DNA from: a virus
Length of the DNA stretch: 48,176 bases
Virus record (IMG/VR): IMGVR_UViG_3300011116_000287
Span: 1-48,176 of that record
Reading direction: 5' to 3' (one strand)
Shown: positions 39,859-48,176 of the stretch, in pieces
Layout of the letters: the number at the start of each line of letters is the position of its first letter
Position numbering within the stretch: the first letter of the stretch is position 1
Position numbers and translations under genes: made by a program
The notes under the pieces: model-generated
The model's database searches: none
What the model was told of the DNA's origin: nothing
Seen by the model: the letters and a program-made list of their open reading frames with translations, nothing else

Positions 39859-42234
39859 TTAGCCCCCTAACAAGTCATACACGCTACGTACTCCAGCACC
39901 TTCGTCATACATTTTATTCTTCATATCGCCAAGGTCTTCAGCAATACGTTGATTACGGGCGCTGTTGTATAAGTAATTAATTTTCTCAGGCTGTCCTTTA
40001 TATTGCTGTTCCAACTCTCTTTTAAGTTTAGCGCCGGGGCCAGTATCAAATGCTTTACCAGAGTCAACTTTGACTTTCGCCATGCGTGCTTCCGCATTTT
40101 TCATAGCACTTAGTTGAGATAAGCCTCTAATAGTATTACCTTCTCGCACGGCACCGACATGCGCCATACCCAACGCATACTGTTGTTCAAGCTGTTTGCC
40201 TTGTAGTTGCAACGCTTGTAGGTGCTGTGTAAGTTGAGCAGCCAACGCTCTGTTACCTTGCTTCTGGGCAATCTTAGCCTGTTGCATAGTAATCTCAATA
40301 CGTTGCTGGTTGTCTTCAGCCGCTTGTTGCAGTTCTTGTGTCTTAGCCAAAGAGGAGGCAATAACAGGTGAGGCTTCAGCCGCGCTACCAATGAAACGCG
40401 AGCCGGGTCTAGCCGCAGACTGCGCCCATCTAAAACCAAACTCAGCAAGTGCTCTGCCAAGACCTTCTTGTCTAATTTGTTCGCTTCGACCGGATGTTTT
40501 GCTGGCTAACTTTTTAAGTTCTTCTAGGTCGTTAGCACTTTCGGTATTTAGAGAAGTAGTTAAATCCTTCCACTGCTTGACCATCGAGTCCATGCTTATG
40601 CCGGTTGCTTTCGATATATCAGCCAACCCTTTAAACACTTCAGGGCCGGGCTTTGCCGCAGTTGGCTTTTCAAAGTCTGAACGACGTGTGGCAGTAGCCG
40701 CGTTGTATGGTTCACCAATCGTAGGTGCTGGTCTCTTCGACTCTTGTATAGCCCGTTCTGCTCTTTCTAAAGCAAGGCGGTTCTTTTCGTTAAAACTAAA
40801 ATCTTTACCTGTAGTTGAGTCGCCACCAATTATGTTACCCATCGGGTCTGTCATCAGTTCGCCTTCATCACCACCTTTAGCAAACGCAACAATACCGCCG
40901 TTGGCGGCACTAACAGTGGGGTCCATGTCTTCAGCAATTTGTGGTGTTATAGCACTTGCAACCCCAGAGCGTAGAGACTTACGCATACTTAATTCGCTAT
41001 TAATAGCCTCTACTAAATTTTTATTGCCTTCAGACTGAGCGCGTTGCAGTTCTACTAGTAATGCTTGTTCACCTTCTGGTGTGGCTGGATACTTATGTAC
41101 AAAATCTTGTAGATATTCTGGGTCGTTTAATTTTGCAACAACACTTCTACCACCAGCAGCGTACCCATCTACTTCACCACCACCTGCATAGGAATCCATT
41201 AAGCCACCTTCAGCGGCACCAGTAGCAAATTTACCTAACTGGCTAATGCCAAGCGCACCCATTCCTAGACCCGCAATTTGTCCGCTGATACTTCCGGGGG
41301 GTTCATATACAGACTTAGTAGACTGCTGACCAAGTGGCAGACCACGAATAAGGTCGGACATGAAGCCCAACTGCTTGTATGGGTAGTTCTGTTGATTAAT
41401 GAAGTCTTGATATGACTGTGTAAGACCTTGTTGGGCAAGAGCCTGTTGTTGACCACCATACTGCGCTTGCAGTTGGTTAATGCCCATACCTTGTTGGTAT
41501 TGCTGTTGACCAAGTTGACCCAATTGCCCCGCGCCCTGTAGTCCAACACCCAAACCTTGTAGAGCCTGTTGTTGTGCTTGGTTGTACTGGTCTTGTGCGC
41601 GACCAAACGCTTGGTTGTAGCCCTGACCAATAATATTTTGTAGCCCCATGTTGCGGTTGCGCTCGTTCTCAGCCGCCATAATTGCTTCACGCGCACCACC
41701 AAACGCGCCAGCCTGTGTAGCCGCACTTTGTTGCTTAGTGGCTCCTATGTCGTATTGACGGTTGGCTTCAGCAATCTGAGGAGCAAGAGCCATCTGTAGG
41801 TAGGGGTTCATGTACCCACCGACTTGGCTTTGGAAGTTTTGAGGTGTGGCACCCATCGCCATACCAAGACCGCCCAGACCCGCACCGTAGGCTAACCCGC
41901 TACCTTGTGCTACTTGCGGAGCCACAGTCATACCAGCAGCGTTTTGCATCGCCTGTTGTTGCATAGGTGAAAACCCTGCAATGCGTGGTTGTGTGTATTG
42001 TTGGTAGGGATTTTGGTTAACGTCGGTAAGAGCTTGACCTTTGGCTAGTGTCTCTTTGGCATAGCCACGCGCCCACTCAGGCAACTCCGCAGTTTGGGTT
42101 GTTGTAGACGTAGTATTTGATGGCTGAGAACTACCGCCATCGCCAAGAATAAGCCCACCATCTGCCTTGCGGTAGGTGGCGCTGTCCCCGAGTGGTTCAC
42201 CCAATGCGTATAGTTGACGACGTGAGTAACTCAT
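39859..42234 (-). CDS. internal virion protein
   Basis: 791 aa from the ATG at 42234 (AAGGA 6 nt upstream; a TTG at 42240 is less likely). Gln/Gly/Ala-rich in the first half (MQQQAMQNAAG..., QQYQQGMGINQLQAQYGGQQQALAQQGL), with long predicted helices and a later basic half. Composition and place beside the 1966-aa gene suit an ejection/core protein. No catalytic motif. Overlaps the upstream GNAT-like gene stop region. Confidence 0.6.
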   Translation of the reverse strand: MSYSRRQLYALGEPLGDSATYRKADGGLILGDGGSSQPSNTTSTTTQTAELPEWARGYAKETLAKGQALTDVNQNPYQQYTQPRIAGFSPMQQQAMQNAAGMTVAPQVAQGSGLAYGAGLGGLGMAMGATPQNFQSQVGGYMNPYLQMALAPQIAEANRQYDIGATKQQSAATQAGAFGGAREAIMAAENERNRNMGLQNIIGQGYNQAFGRAQDQYNQAQQQALQGLGVGLQGAGQLGQLGQQQYQQGMGINQLQAQYGGQQQALAQQGLTQSYQDFINQQNYPYKQLGFMSDLIRGLPLGQQSTKSVYEPPGSISGQIAGLGMGALGISQLGKFATGAAEGGLMDSYAGGGEVDGYAAGGRSVVAKLNDPEYLQDFVHKYPATPEGEQALLVELQRAQSEGNKNLVEAINSELSMRKSLRSGVASAITPQIAEDMDPTVSAANGGIVAFAKGGDEGELMTDPMGNIIGGDSTTGKDFSFNEKNRLALERAERAIQESKRPAPTIGEPYNAATATRRSDFEKPTAAKPGPEVFKGLADISKATGISMDSMVKQWKDLTTSLNTESANDLEELKKLASKTSGRSEQIRQEGLGRALAEFGFRWAQSAARPGSRFIGSAAEASPVIASSLAKTQELQQAAEDNQQRIEITMQQAKIAQKQGNRALAAQLTQHLQALQLQGKQLEQQYALGMAHVGAVREGNTIRGLSQLSAMKNAEARMAKVKVDSGKAFDTGPGAKLKRELEQQYKGQPEKINYLYNSARNQRIAEDLGDMKNKMYDEGAGVRSVYDLLGG

Positions 42235-42236
42235 AA

Positions 42237-42659
42237 TCAATCCTTAAAAAACTTCTGGTACATGACGCTTTGAACGTCGTAACCAAACATATTTCCTGTT
42301 TTGCGCCATCCGGGGCGACCAACAAACTCAACACCTTTGCAGCCAGCATCTCTGGCGAACCGTTCAGCAATCTCATGCATTTTGTTTTCTACTTGCTCCA
42401 GCGTGCCAGTTTGCATGGCGCAGTACTGAATAGTCAACATCTTGCATTGTGGGTACTGTTTAATCTCCGTCACAACATGACCATAAACAATACCGTCCTC
42501 ATACACTACCCATAACTGCATCTGTCCATTTAAGACCATACGCAGTATGTCGTCTACCGTTGCCCTACCCCTTGTCCACTCTTGGGACTCTTGAAGATAG
42601 GGTAGAAGCATTGGGACTAACCCTGATACCCTACCTGTAGCAACGAGACTAATTTCCAT
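42237..42659 (-). CDS. GNAT-like protein
   Basis: 140 aa. LWVVYEDGIVYGHVVTEIKQYPQCKMLTIQYCAM, then an AERFARDAGCKGVEFVGRPGWRKTGNMFGY helix-strand unit, follow the plan of GNAT acetyltransferases, which occur beside virion genes in many podoviruses. The classic acetyl-CoA pyrophosphate loop (QxxGxG/A) is not clear, so activity is doubtful. Start at 42659, overlapping the upstream stop. Confidence 0.6.
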   Translation of the reverse strand: MEISLVATGRVSGLVPMLLPYLQESQEWTRGRATVDDILRMVLNGQMQLWVVYEDGIVYGHVVTEIKQYPQCKMLTIQYCAMQTGTLEQVENKMHEIAERFARDAGCKGVEFVGRPGWRKTGNMFGYDVQSVMYQKFFKD

Positions 42660-44104
42660 CAAGCAGGCAAATACTTATCCGCACGGTTGTTTTTTGCAAC
42701 CTTACCCTTACCAATTGTGTTTCTTCGTGATGCTTGAACTCTGTCCATCATGGCGTAAAGTTTTCTAGCACCTGCCTCGGTTGAACCGTTGCCCAACTCA
42801 GAAACAATACGTGCAGGTACTACGAACTCACCGTCAGCAAGACGAGCAGGTTGCTTCTTACCAATCACAGCAGGTATCGAATCAGATACGCCATCCCCCG
42901 GCCCACGAAGTAAACGCCCACCATCAGAATAACCACCAAGGTTATAGTGCGCATCGGAGAGTCCTCCTGTAGCCAACCGAGTGCCCTGCATATTAGGCTC
43001 ACCCGACATCATGCCTACCGTGCCGCCGCCTGATGGAGCCATAGCTGACATCATGTTTGTAGATTGTGGAGTTTGATAAGGCGTAGCAAAAGCTGACGTT
43101 GCCATGTTTGCCATTGGGTACATAGTGTTTGCACCTACTGCGGCTTGATTAGACATTAGCTCTACAGGACCCCCTGCGGCAAAACCGTAAATACTCTTGG
43201 CCTCTTCTGGAGAAACTTTTGTATATCCTTGGTTGGGGAAATAATTTTGTTGGCGTCCAAAGTTACCCTGCTGAGTTAGCATCTGGTCGTATGTTGGCAC
43301 ATCTGGGGCAGGTTGTGGAACGCTAGGATTAGGGCTAAATGTATAGCGTTGACCCATGTCTTTATCTGGGGTTGGAGCAGGTGGTGGTGTAACTTTCATG
43401 CTTTCCGCTATTGCTGGGGATAGCGCAGATGCTGCGGTTCCTGCGGCTTTATACCCACCACCCATGTTGCTAATTAAATTACTAACTCCGCCCTCGGTGC
43501 CAAGGGATTTAATTCCTTGCCCAACAGTACCTAATTTATCAGAAATACTGCCAGTATCAAACGCTGTCTGGGCGGCTGTTCTAGCATCTACATAAGGTTG
43601 GGTTTGTGCTAATACTTTGTCTACGTATTGTTGTTGAGTCATACCTGCTGGCAAACCACTTTTTGCCGCATCAGGAGCTATTTCAGCAATTCCAGCTTGT
43701 GTTTTTGCCAGTTGTTCTGTGGTTGCTTGTTGCATACCCTGTTGAGCCAACGCTTCGCCCAAACCCGCGCCACCATAAGCACCAAGTCCCGCCATGAGGC
43801 CACCCATTAAACCTTGTTTTGGATTCATTAAATAACTACCGCCACCAACAATCAACCCGGCAGTTAAAGGATTAATTGCACCGCCAGACAATCCGGTCAA
43901 AGCCGCGCCAGCAACCATCGGCAAAATAGCAGAAAGAAAACCCGCTTCGGGTAGTCCAGTTTGTGGATTGATTGTTAACTGCCCACCATGTGCCATAGCC
44001 AAGTCGTTGAGACTCTTGACCTCTTTAGGCGTCATATGAACGAGTACTTTATCCTCACCACGACCGTGAGCGGCTAGATGTTTGGCAGCAAGTTGTAGGC
44101 TCAT
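42659..44104 (-). CDS. internal or tail virion protein
   Basis: 481 aa. A hydrophobic Gly-rich membrane-like region (PMVAGAALTGLSGGAINPLTAGLIVGGGSY) occurs near residues 60-95 with Met/Gly/Ala repeats. The C-terminus ending in DSIPAVIGKKQPARLADGEFVVPARIVSELGNGSTEAG is a conserved module in phage virion proteins. Membrane-active ejection protein is a guess. Confidence 0.6.
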   Translation of the reverse strand: MSLQLAAKHLAAHGRGEDKVLVHMTPKEVKSLNDLAMAHGGQLTINPQTGLPEAGFLSAILPMVAGAALTGLSGGAINPLTAGLIVGGGSYLMNPKQGLMGGLMAGLGAYGGAGLGEALAQQGMQQATTEQLAKTQAGIAEIAPDAAKSGLPAGMTQQQYVDKVLAQTQPYVDARTAAQTAFDTGSISDKLGTVGQGIKSLGTEGGVSNLISNMGGGYKAAGTAASALSPAIAESMKVTPPPAPTPDKDMGQRYTFSPNPSVPQPAPDVPTYDQMLTQQGNFGRQQNYFPNQGYTKVSPEEAKSIYGFAAGGPVELMSNQAAVGANTMYPMANMATSAFATPYQTPQSTNMMSAMAPSGGGTVGMMSGEPNMQGTRLATGGLSDAHYNLGGYSDGGRLLRGPGDGVSDSIPAVIGKKQPARLADGEFVVPARIVSELGNGSTEAGARKLYAMMDRVQASRRNTIGKGKVAKNNRADKYLPA

Positions 44105-44138
44105 TTTTGCCTCGTAAATAAGGGGTTAATCAAGTTTA

Positions 44139-44798
44139 TCATGTCAAGGGCGCAGACACAAATGTCATTGTGGCTACAACAGAGGAAGTGGACGGTCTTG
44201 TTGGGACTGTTCCTGCTGGGTAATATTTAATTGACAGATCAGCGTCTGTTACAGACCAATATATCTGTATATAGTCACTAGCCGCCATAGTTACAAAATA
44301 ATTCCAGCCAAATATGTTGTGCCCGTTTTCTGTGCCGTGTTTAGCGGGGCAAGACAAATACCCAGTAGAACCAACCAAGTCTGTCCCGTTCTGTCTAAGC
44401 CAGATGCTCATGTCCTGCACGTTGGCGTTAGCGTTATCTGCTTGAATACTAAACTGCAAGTTATATGTTCCGGGATAGGTAACAGTAATCTTTGAGCCAC
44501 TAACAATAGACACGCCGTTTGTGTTGGGTGTATCCGTGCTGTTGATTGTCATCAGCGTGGCTGTATTAGCCGTGGTTGTCTGTGATGTGGTGTCATAGAA
44601 AGAACCGCATACCGTGCGCAAAAACCTGCCGCCTGTATTGGTCAGCAAAGACTGAGTTAAGTTGTCTACCTCATTGAAGTACTGGCGCAAGATGCCTGTA
44701 AGCGCATCTACATACGTGCGGTCGTACTCAACCGGAGCCGCTGGCAGACGAGGTTGTTGCGACGGGCGTAACTGGGTAGGTAGTTGTGAGACTGTCAT
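44139..44798 (-). CDS. jelly-roll (C1q/TNF-like) tail protein
   Basis: 219 aa. A helical N-terminal segment (YVDALTGILRQYFNEVDNLTQSLL) is followed by beta strands with TYPGTYNLQFSIQADN, typical of C1q/TNF-like trimeric domains at the tips of phage tail or appendage proteins. Host contact is likely. Its ATG overlaps the stop of the 849-aa gene. Confidence 0.6.
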   Translation of the reverse strand: MTVSQLPTQLRPSQQPRLPAAPVEYDRTYVDALTGILRQYFNEVDNLTQSLLTNTGGRFLRTVCGSFYDTTSQTTTANTATLMTINSTDTPNTNGVSIVSGSKITVTYPGTYNLQFSIQADNANANVQDMSIWLRQNGTDLVGSTGYLSCPAKHGTENGHNIFGWNYFVTMAASDYIQIYWSVTDADLSIKYYPAGTVPTRPSTSSVVATMTFVSAPLT

Positions 44799-47344
44799 CT
44801 GCGCCCGTCTGGTCTGACATCAATACGCGGCACGCCTAACTGCCACTGCGTACCAAGGTCTGTAGAGGAAATCTTAAACGCCATCTGTCTACCACGTATG
44901 CGCACATAGACCTGCTGGGTAAATTGCTGGACGTTATACGTAGTTGTGCTTACGTAAGACTGTGCGCTGTCAACGGCACGGTTATCTGATGACCCGTAGT
45001 TAGAGCCGGGGAAGTTACGAGGACGAACCGTGAAGTCAGCGGAGGGCGCTGCTGCGGTTGAGCCGTCAAATGTGAGGTCAGGTATAAGACGCCACACAAA
45101 GCCAAAGTTGTGACCGTCACCAATATCAAAGTCCGAAGACTGCACATACGCATCAATAGCCAGCGGAGTGCTAGTCTCATTATTGTCAACAGTAGTTTCA
45201 TGGTAGACCACCGCCCCGTTTGTGTAAGACCCACTAGAGTTATACCCAATAGCCGCCATCGGTTCAGCACGTAGCGGACTATCTAACCACGCTGTGCGAG
45301 GACGCACGGTTGTACCGTTCATAGTGCCGTAGTACCAAGTACGCTCTAAGTGGTTATAGATGACATAGCGGTCAATCAAGGTATTAGGGGAGCCAGCAGT
45401 GCCAGTGCCATTTTCACCAGTTGAAGTTGTACCGGTAATAGACGGGTAGAACCACCATATCTCGTTGTATCCTTCGTTAGTGCCAGAGTGAATCTGGAAC
45501 GCCTCATTTAAATTGATATTTCCGTAGATGTACTGACGCAAAGCACAAGGGAGAGTCTCCACCCGTCCAGAGTACATATAGAACTTATCAGCGCCCATCC
45601 AGTACGTGACGTTGTTAACTACAGACACAGCATTTGGGCTGGTGATAGAGATGTTGTCGGCGAGCAGTTGGTTGCCCCAAACATATGGCGCGCCAAGGTA
45701 TTGGAAGGCGTAGATAGCGGAGTCTGTCAGCACCAAAATCTCTTGCCGAGTTTGAATAGCCGTAATGATTGTTGACCCGTGGCTTAAACGAACGCCCCCT
45801 GCCTGATTGGTAATAGAGGGCAGCCAAGTTGCTACTGTGTTCTGATCAGACCAACGAACCTGCATTGGGTCTTGGGCAGTTGTAGCGTACACACCGGTCG
45901 GGTCATTACAGCCAAACGCAAAAGTAAATCGCGAAGAGTCAGACACCAGCACATAGTTAGCCACCGACGGGCATGTAGCATCTGGTGTAAACGTCCCTGA
46001 TTTTGTGGTTACAGATGTGCTGGCCTTGATAATCTGCCCTCTGTCATATAGATTGGGACTAGCGTTGTTAGCCCAGTAATACATAGCCCCACCACGGGGG
46101 TTGAAGATTAAATCCTCGCCGTAGTTAGACTGACTCCACAGACGTAACTGAATGCCAATACCGGTAGTGGCAGCCGATCCCCAGCCTGTTGCTGTTGAGC
46201 CGTATTGAGAAATTAAATCACTAATAGCATGTGCGCTTGGTGTTGTTCCATTTGCTGCACGGGTACATCCTGTGAATGATGTTGCTGTCTTACCGGAATA
46301 GGTTATGCCCTCCGAGCCAATATAGATTGTTCCTGTAGCGGCAAAAACAGATGCAGATGCGCAGTTGATGGTCACACCTGTTGTGTACTGAGATACGCCT
46401 AACGCCCCAGTATGAGTTGCCGCAGTTGTACCGCTTGCTGCTCTAGTACAACCAGTAAAAGAAGTGGCGGTGACGCCTGTGTATGAGATTACTTCGCTTT
46501 CAATCAAGATACTGCCAGCAGCACTAAAGCCTGAAGTGGAGGCTACAACTACAGTGGTAGCAGACGTCGTAAGGTCTGTAGTCAAACTAGTAAACGAAAT
46601 AGCCGAAAGCGTGCCAGACAAAGTAGTTGATGCGCTCGGCCCAGTTGAGCCACCCCAGCCACCAGCGCCCCAGCCTGTACCGTATGTGTAAGTTGAATTA
46701 CCTGTGGTGAGTTGAAAGTTACCAACAGTGGAGGCTCCGCCATTACCAGAATCACTACCGTTGGCGGTTGCTGTCGCTGTGATTGTGAATGTACTGTTAC
46801 TTGTAACGGTCTGTACTTGGTATTCTTGGTTAAGCACTGCCGCTGTGATGTTGCCACCAAGGGATGCGGCTCCACTAAAACAGACAAAGTCACCAACCTG
46901 CACACCACTACCAGCGCAAGTAACAACGATTGTGGCTGAACCATTAGTAGCAGCAAACGTCACCGCACCAGCAGATGTAGTTGAGCGAATAGGGGTTACG
47001 TCGTTATACGCACCGCCAGAAGAATTCTGGATGTAGTACTTTAAATTAGTGCCAACGGATAAAAGGTTATAACTTGTTAAGTTAATCCAATTCCACATGG
47101 CTTTAGCAACACCCCAGTAAGCAGCGCTAGTAGGAATTGCCGCCGTGGAAGTCCCGCCTGATATAAATGTGCCAGTCGGCACGCTGGCGTAATAAGAGCC
47201 TGCATCTCTTTGCCATCCACCAATCTTCTCAGGGTAGCCAGAACGGAAACGAATCTTGTCGCAGTCGTACCATCCACCCTCGTTGGAGAGAGTCGTGCCT
47301 TCTCTGTTTACACCGGGTCTAAACTGTAGTTTCTGTAATGGCAT
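44795..47344 (-). CDS. large tail / tail-stabilising protein with internal repeats
   Basis: 849 aa. The N-terminus (PLQKLQFRPGVNREGTTLSNEGGWYDCDKIRFRSGYPEKIGGW) recurs in tail-associated proteins of many podovirus-like phages. A beta-rich body follows. Two tandem repeats of about 54 aa (about 263-318 and 323-374) share a (E/G)SE.I.Y(T/S)G.TATSFTGCTRAA.GTT pattern. Probably part of the tail structure. No enzyme motif. GGAT upstream. Confidence 0.7.
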   Translation of the reverse strand: MPLQKLQFRPGVNREGTTLSNEGGWYDCDKIRFRSGYPEKIGGWQRDAGSYYASVPTGTFISGGTSTAAIPTSAAYWGVAKAMWNWINLTSYNLLSVGTNLKYYIQNSSGGAYNDVTPIRSTTSAGAVTFAATNGSATIVVTCAGSGVQVGDFVCFSGAASLGGNITAAVLNQEYQVQTVTSNSTFTITATATANGSDSGNGGASTVGNFQLTTGNSTYTYGTGWGAGGWGGSTGPSASTTLSGTLSAISFTSLTTDLTTSATTVVVASTSGFSAAGSILIESEVISYTGVTATSFTGCTRAASGTTAATHTGALGVSQYTTGVTINCASASVFAATGTIYIGSEGITYSGKTATSFTGCTRAANGTTPSAHAISDLISQYGSTATGWGSAATTGIGIQLRLWSQSNYGEDLIFNPRGGAMYYWANNASPNLYDRGQIIKASTSVTTKSGTFTPDATCPSVANYVLVSDSSRFTFAFGCNDPTGVYATTAQDPMQVRWSDQNTVATWLPSITNQAGGVRLSHGSTIITAIQTRQEILVLTDSAIYAFQYLGAPYVWGNQLLADNISITSPNAVSVVNNVTYWMGADKFYMYSGRVETLPCALRQYIYGNINLNEAFQIHSGTNEGYNEIWWFYPSITGTTSTGENGTGTAGSPNTLIDRYVIYNHLERTWYYGTMNGTTVRPRTAWLDSPLRAEPMAAIGYNSSGSYTNGAVVYHETTVDNNETSTPLAIDAYVQSSDFDIGDGHNFGFVWRLIPDLTFDGSTAAAPSADFTVRPRNFPGSNYGSSDNRAVDSAQSYVSTTTYNVQQFTQQVYVRIRGRQMAFKISSTDLGTQWQLGVPRIDVRPDGRR

Positions 47345-47347
47345 GTC

Positions 47348-47824
47348 TTATCCTAAAAACAGGGCACGCTCGTCTTTGCGGCGGTTTTCTAGCCCTTTGA
47401 GTATTTTCCCACCTGCCTTGCAGTACTTCAATAGTTCTTCTGCCGCCTCTTCCATCTCTCCGCGAAGAATCTTTTGACGCATGGTGCTTCGCTGTAGTGT
47501 TCCCAAACCAACATTGAAACTAAAAGAGATGAGAGCATCGTACTGACCTTGAGTGAGAGGAACGGGACAGAACTGAACCACACCTCGCTCAAACCTAGCC
47601 AAATCTGCTTTAAGAATTCCATCGACTTCTTCCATGCTAAATGTGCGGTTGTCTGCATCCTTGAGGGGGAAAGAGTCCCTGTCCTCAATCTTCATCTTGC
47701 CTTGCTCTGGATAAAGCACATGCCCCACCCCCACCGTCCACAGTTTTGCTGGGCAACGGTAGGGCTTCTGTCTCACACCTTCGTGGTGCTTGATCATCTT
47801 GAGGGCTTTATCTGAGAGATTCAT
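47348..47824 (-). CDS. endolysin, T4/P22-type lysozyme (GH24)
   Basis: 158 aa, full length for a GH24 lysozyme. HHEGVRQKPYRCPAKLWTVGVGH gives the catalytic Glu15, then, eight residues on, a Cys where most have Asp, and Thr five after, the E-8aa-(D/C)-5aa-T pattern. It cuts peptidoglycan between MurNAc and GlcNAc. No signal or SAR sequence is seen, so it needs the holin encoded upstream, with which it shares an ATGA overlap. Confidence 0.9.
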   Translation of the reverse strand: MNLSDKALKMIKHHEGVRQKPYRCPAKLWTVGVGHVLYPEQGKMKIEDRDSFPLKDADNRTFSMEEVDGILKADLARFERGVVQFCPVPLTQGQYDALISFSFNVGLGTLQRSTMRQKILRGEMEEAAEELLKYCKAGGKILKGLENRRKDERALFLG

Positions 47825-48176
47825 TTCTTACTGAATGACTGTGTACCAAACCAGAACGACACAACGGACGCCCAAATGATCTGAGTCTCGTTATCCCACA
47901 GCAGGTCTAACGCCACGTCAAACGGCACTTCCTTGTGATAAGCGAACCAGAAACCAAAGATTTCTACAAAGGCAAACAGGATAAACAGACCATAAGTTAT
48001 GGCGGGGCGCACCATAGCACGGGCGTTTGTTACCCACTGACTAGCCCCTTGACCAATAGCGATATCGTGGGCGTACAAGGCTTGGCGCTCTGCTAAGGCA
48101 GTCTGCGCGTTGGTTACCTCTGCGTTGATCTGTATCTGCTCTGTCTGTATATGCTCAATCCGCTCTTGGGCTTCTA
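47821..48176 (-). CDS. 3TM-type holin, 5' end cut by window edge
   Basis: At least 117 residues in frame to the window end. A Gln/Glu-rich N-terminal helix (EAQERIEHIQTEQIQINAEV) precedes RPAITYGLFILFAFVEIFGFWFAY and IIWASVVSFWFGTQSF, two membrane segments, ending SKK. This matches the 3TM holin layout. It would release the endolysin to the cell wall. The true start lies beyond the window. Confidence 0.75.
   Translation of the reverse strand, partial: EAQERIEHIQTEQIQINAEVTNAQTALAERQALYAHDIAIGQGASQWVTNARAMVRPAITYGLFILFAFVEIFGFWFAYHKEVPFDVALDLLWDNETQIIWASVVSFWFGTQSFSKK

Noticed and set aside
40310-41038. 242-codon plus-strand frame
   Set aside because: Antisense to the internal virion gene at 39859-42234; no start signal.

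Overview
The window is most of the genome of a tailed dsDNA bacteriophage, not a bacterial chromosome. It carries a complete head module (small and large terminase, portal, scaffold, major capsid), a lysis pair, phage DNA replication enzymes, and dozens of tiny tightly overlapping genes. There is no tape-measure gene, tail-tube or sheath gene, integrase, RNA polymerase or tRNA. The large internal virion-type proteins and missing long-tail genes suggest a short-tailed (podovirus-like), probably virulent phage. Strong Shine-Dalgarno sites, perfect sigma70 promoters, a 3TM-type holin and a GH24 lysozyme point to a Gram-negative host. Protein resemblances recall uncultured freshwater phages of Burkholderiales-like hosts, but the host is inference only.

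Layout. 1-9888 (minus strand): virion genes read leftwards from the terminase: terS, terL, portal, a small gene, a GroES-like co-chaperonin, scaffold, a small conserved gene, a virion protein, the major capsid protein, two minor virion-type genes and the cut start of a DUF6321-like gene. 9889-10257: divergent control region. 10258-33860 (plus strand): early and replication genes. One gene (10258) is followed by about 1.5 kb without genes, holding an origin-like repeat array (about 10768-11550), a perfect TTGACA-N17-TATAAT promoter and a roughly 700-nt hairpin-rich stretch. Then come small genes (12279-14183), a three-gene MoxR ATPase / VWA-metallopeptidase cassette (14291-17587), unknown genes, a chain of tiny start-stop-overlapping genes (20064-22601), and the replication block: VRR-NUC-type nuclease, family A DNA polymerase, Cas4/RecB-like nuclease, HNH-like protein, SNF2-type helicase, AlpA-type HTH protein, ssDNA-binding-like protein and a primase-helicase. 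33928-33957: terminator at the convergent boundary. 33955-48176 (minus strand): a 1966-aa polyvalent protein, further internal virion proteins, a GNAT-like protein, tail proteins, endolysin and holin. The window cuts a gene at each end. The two minus-strand blocks would run on through these ends in a circular or permuted genome, but sequence is probably missing at the junction.

The most unusual feature is a 15-bp palindrome, TTCATAC-N-GTATGAA. It occurs 13 times, all between 10.1 and 18.7 kb: on both sides of the first early gene, five times in the origin-like array, just downstream of two perfect promoters, and once in front of each gene of the ATPase/VWA cassette. It looks like the operator of an undescribed phage regulator or replication initiator. 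Further leads are two candidate structured RNAs (about 11.58-12.26 kb, and 26.54-26.70 kb with a predicted pseudoknot) and a pair of genes overlapping in different frames at 22.4-22.6 kb.
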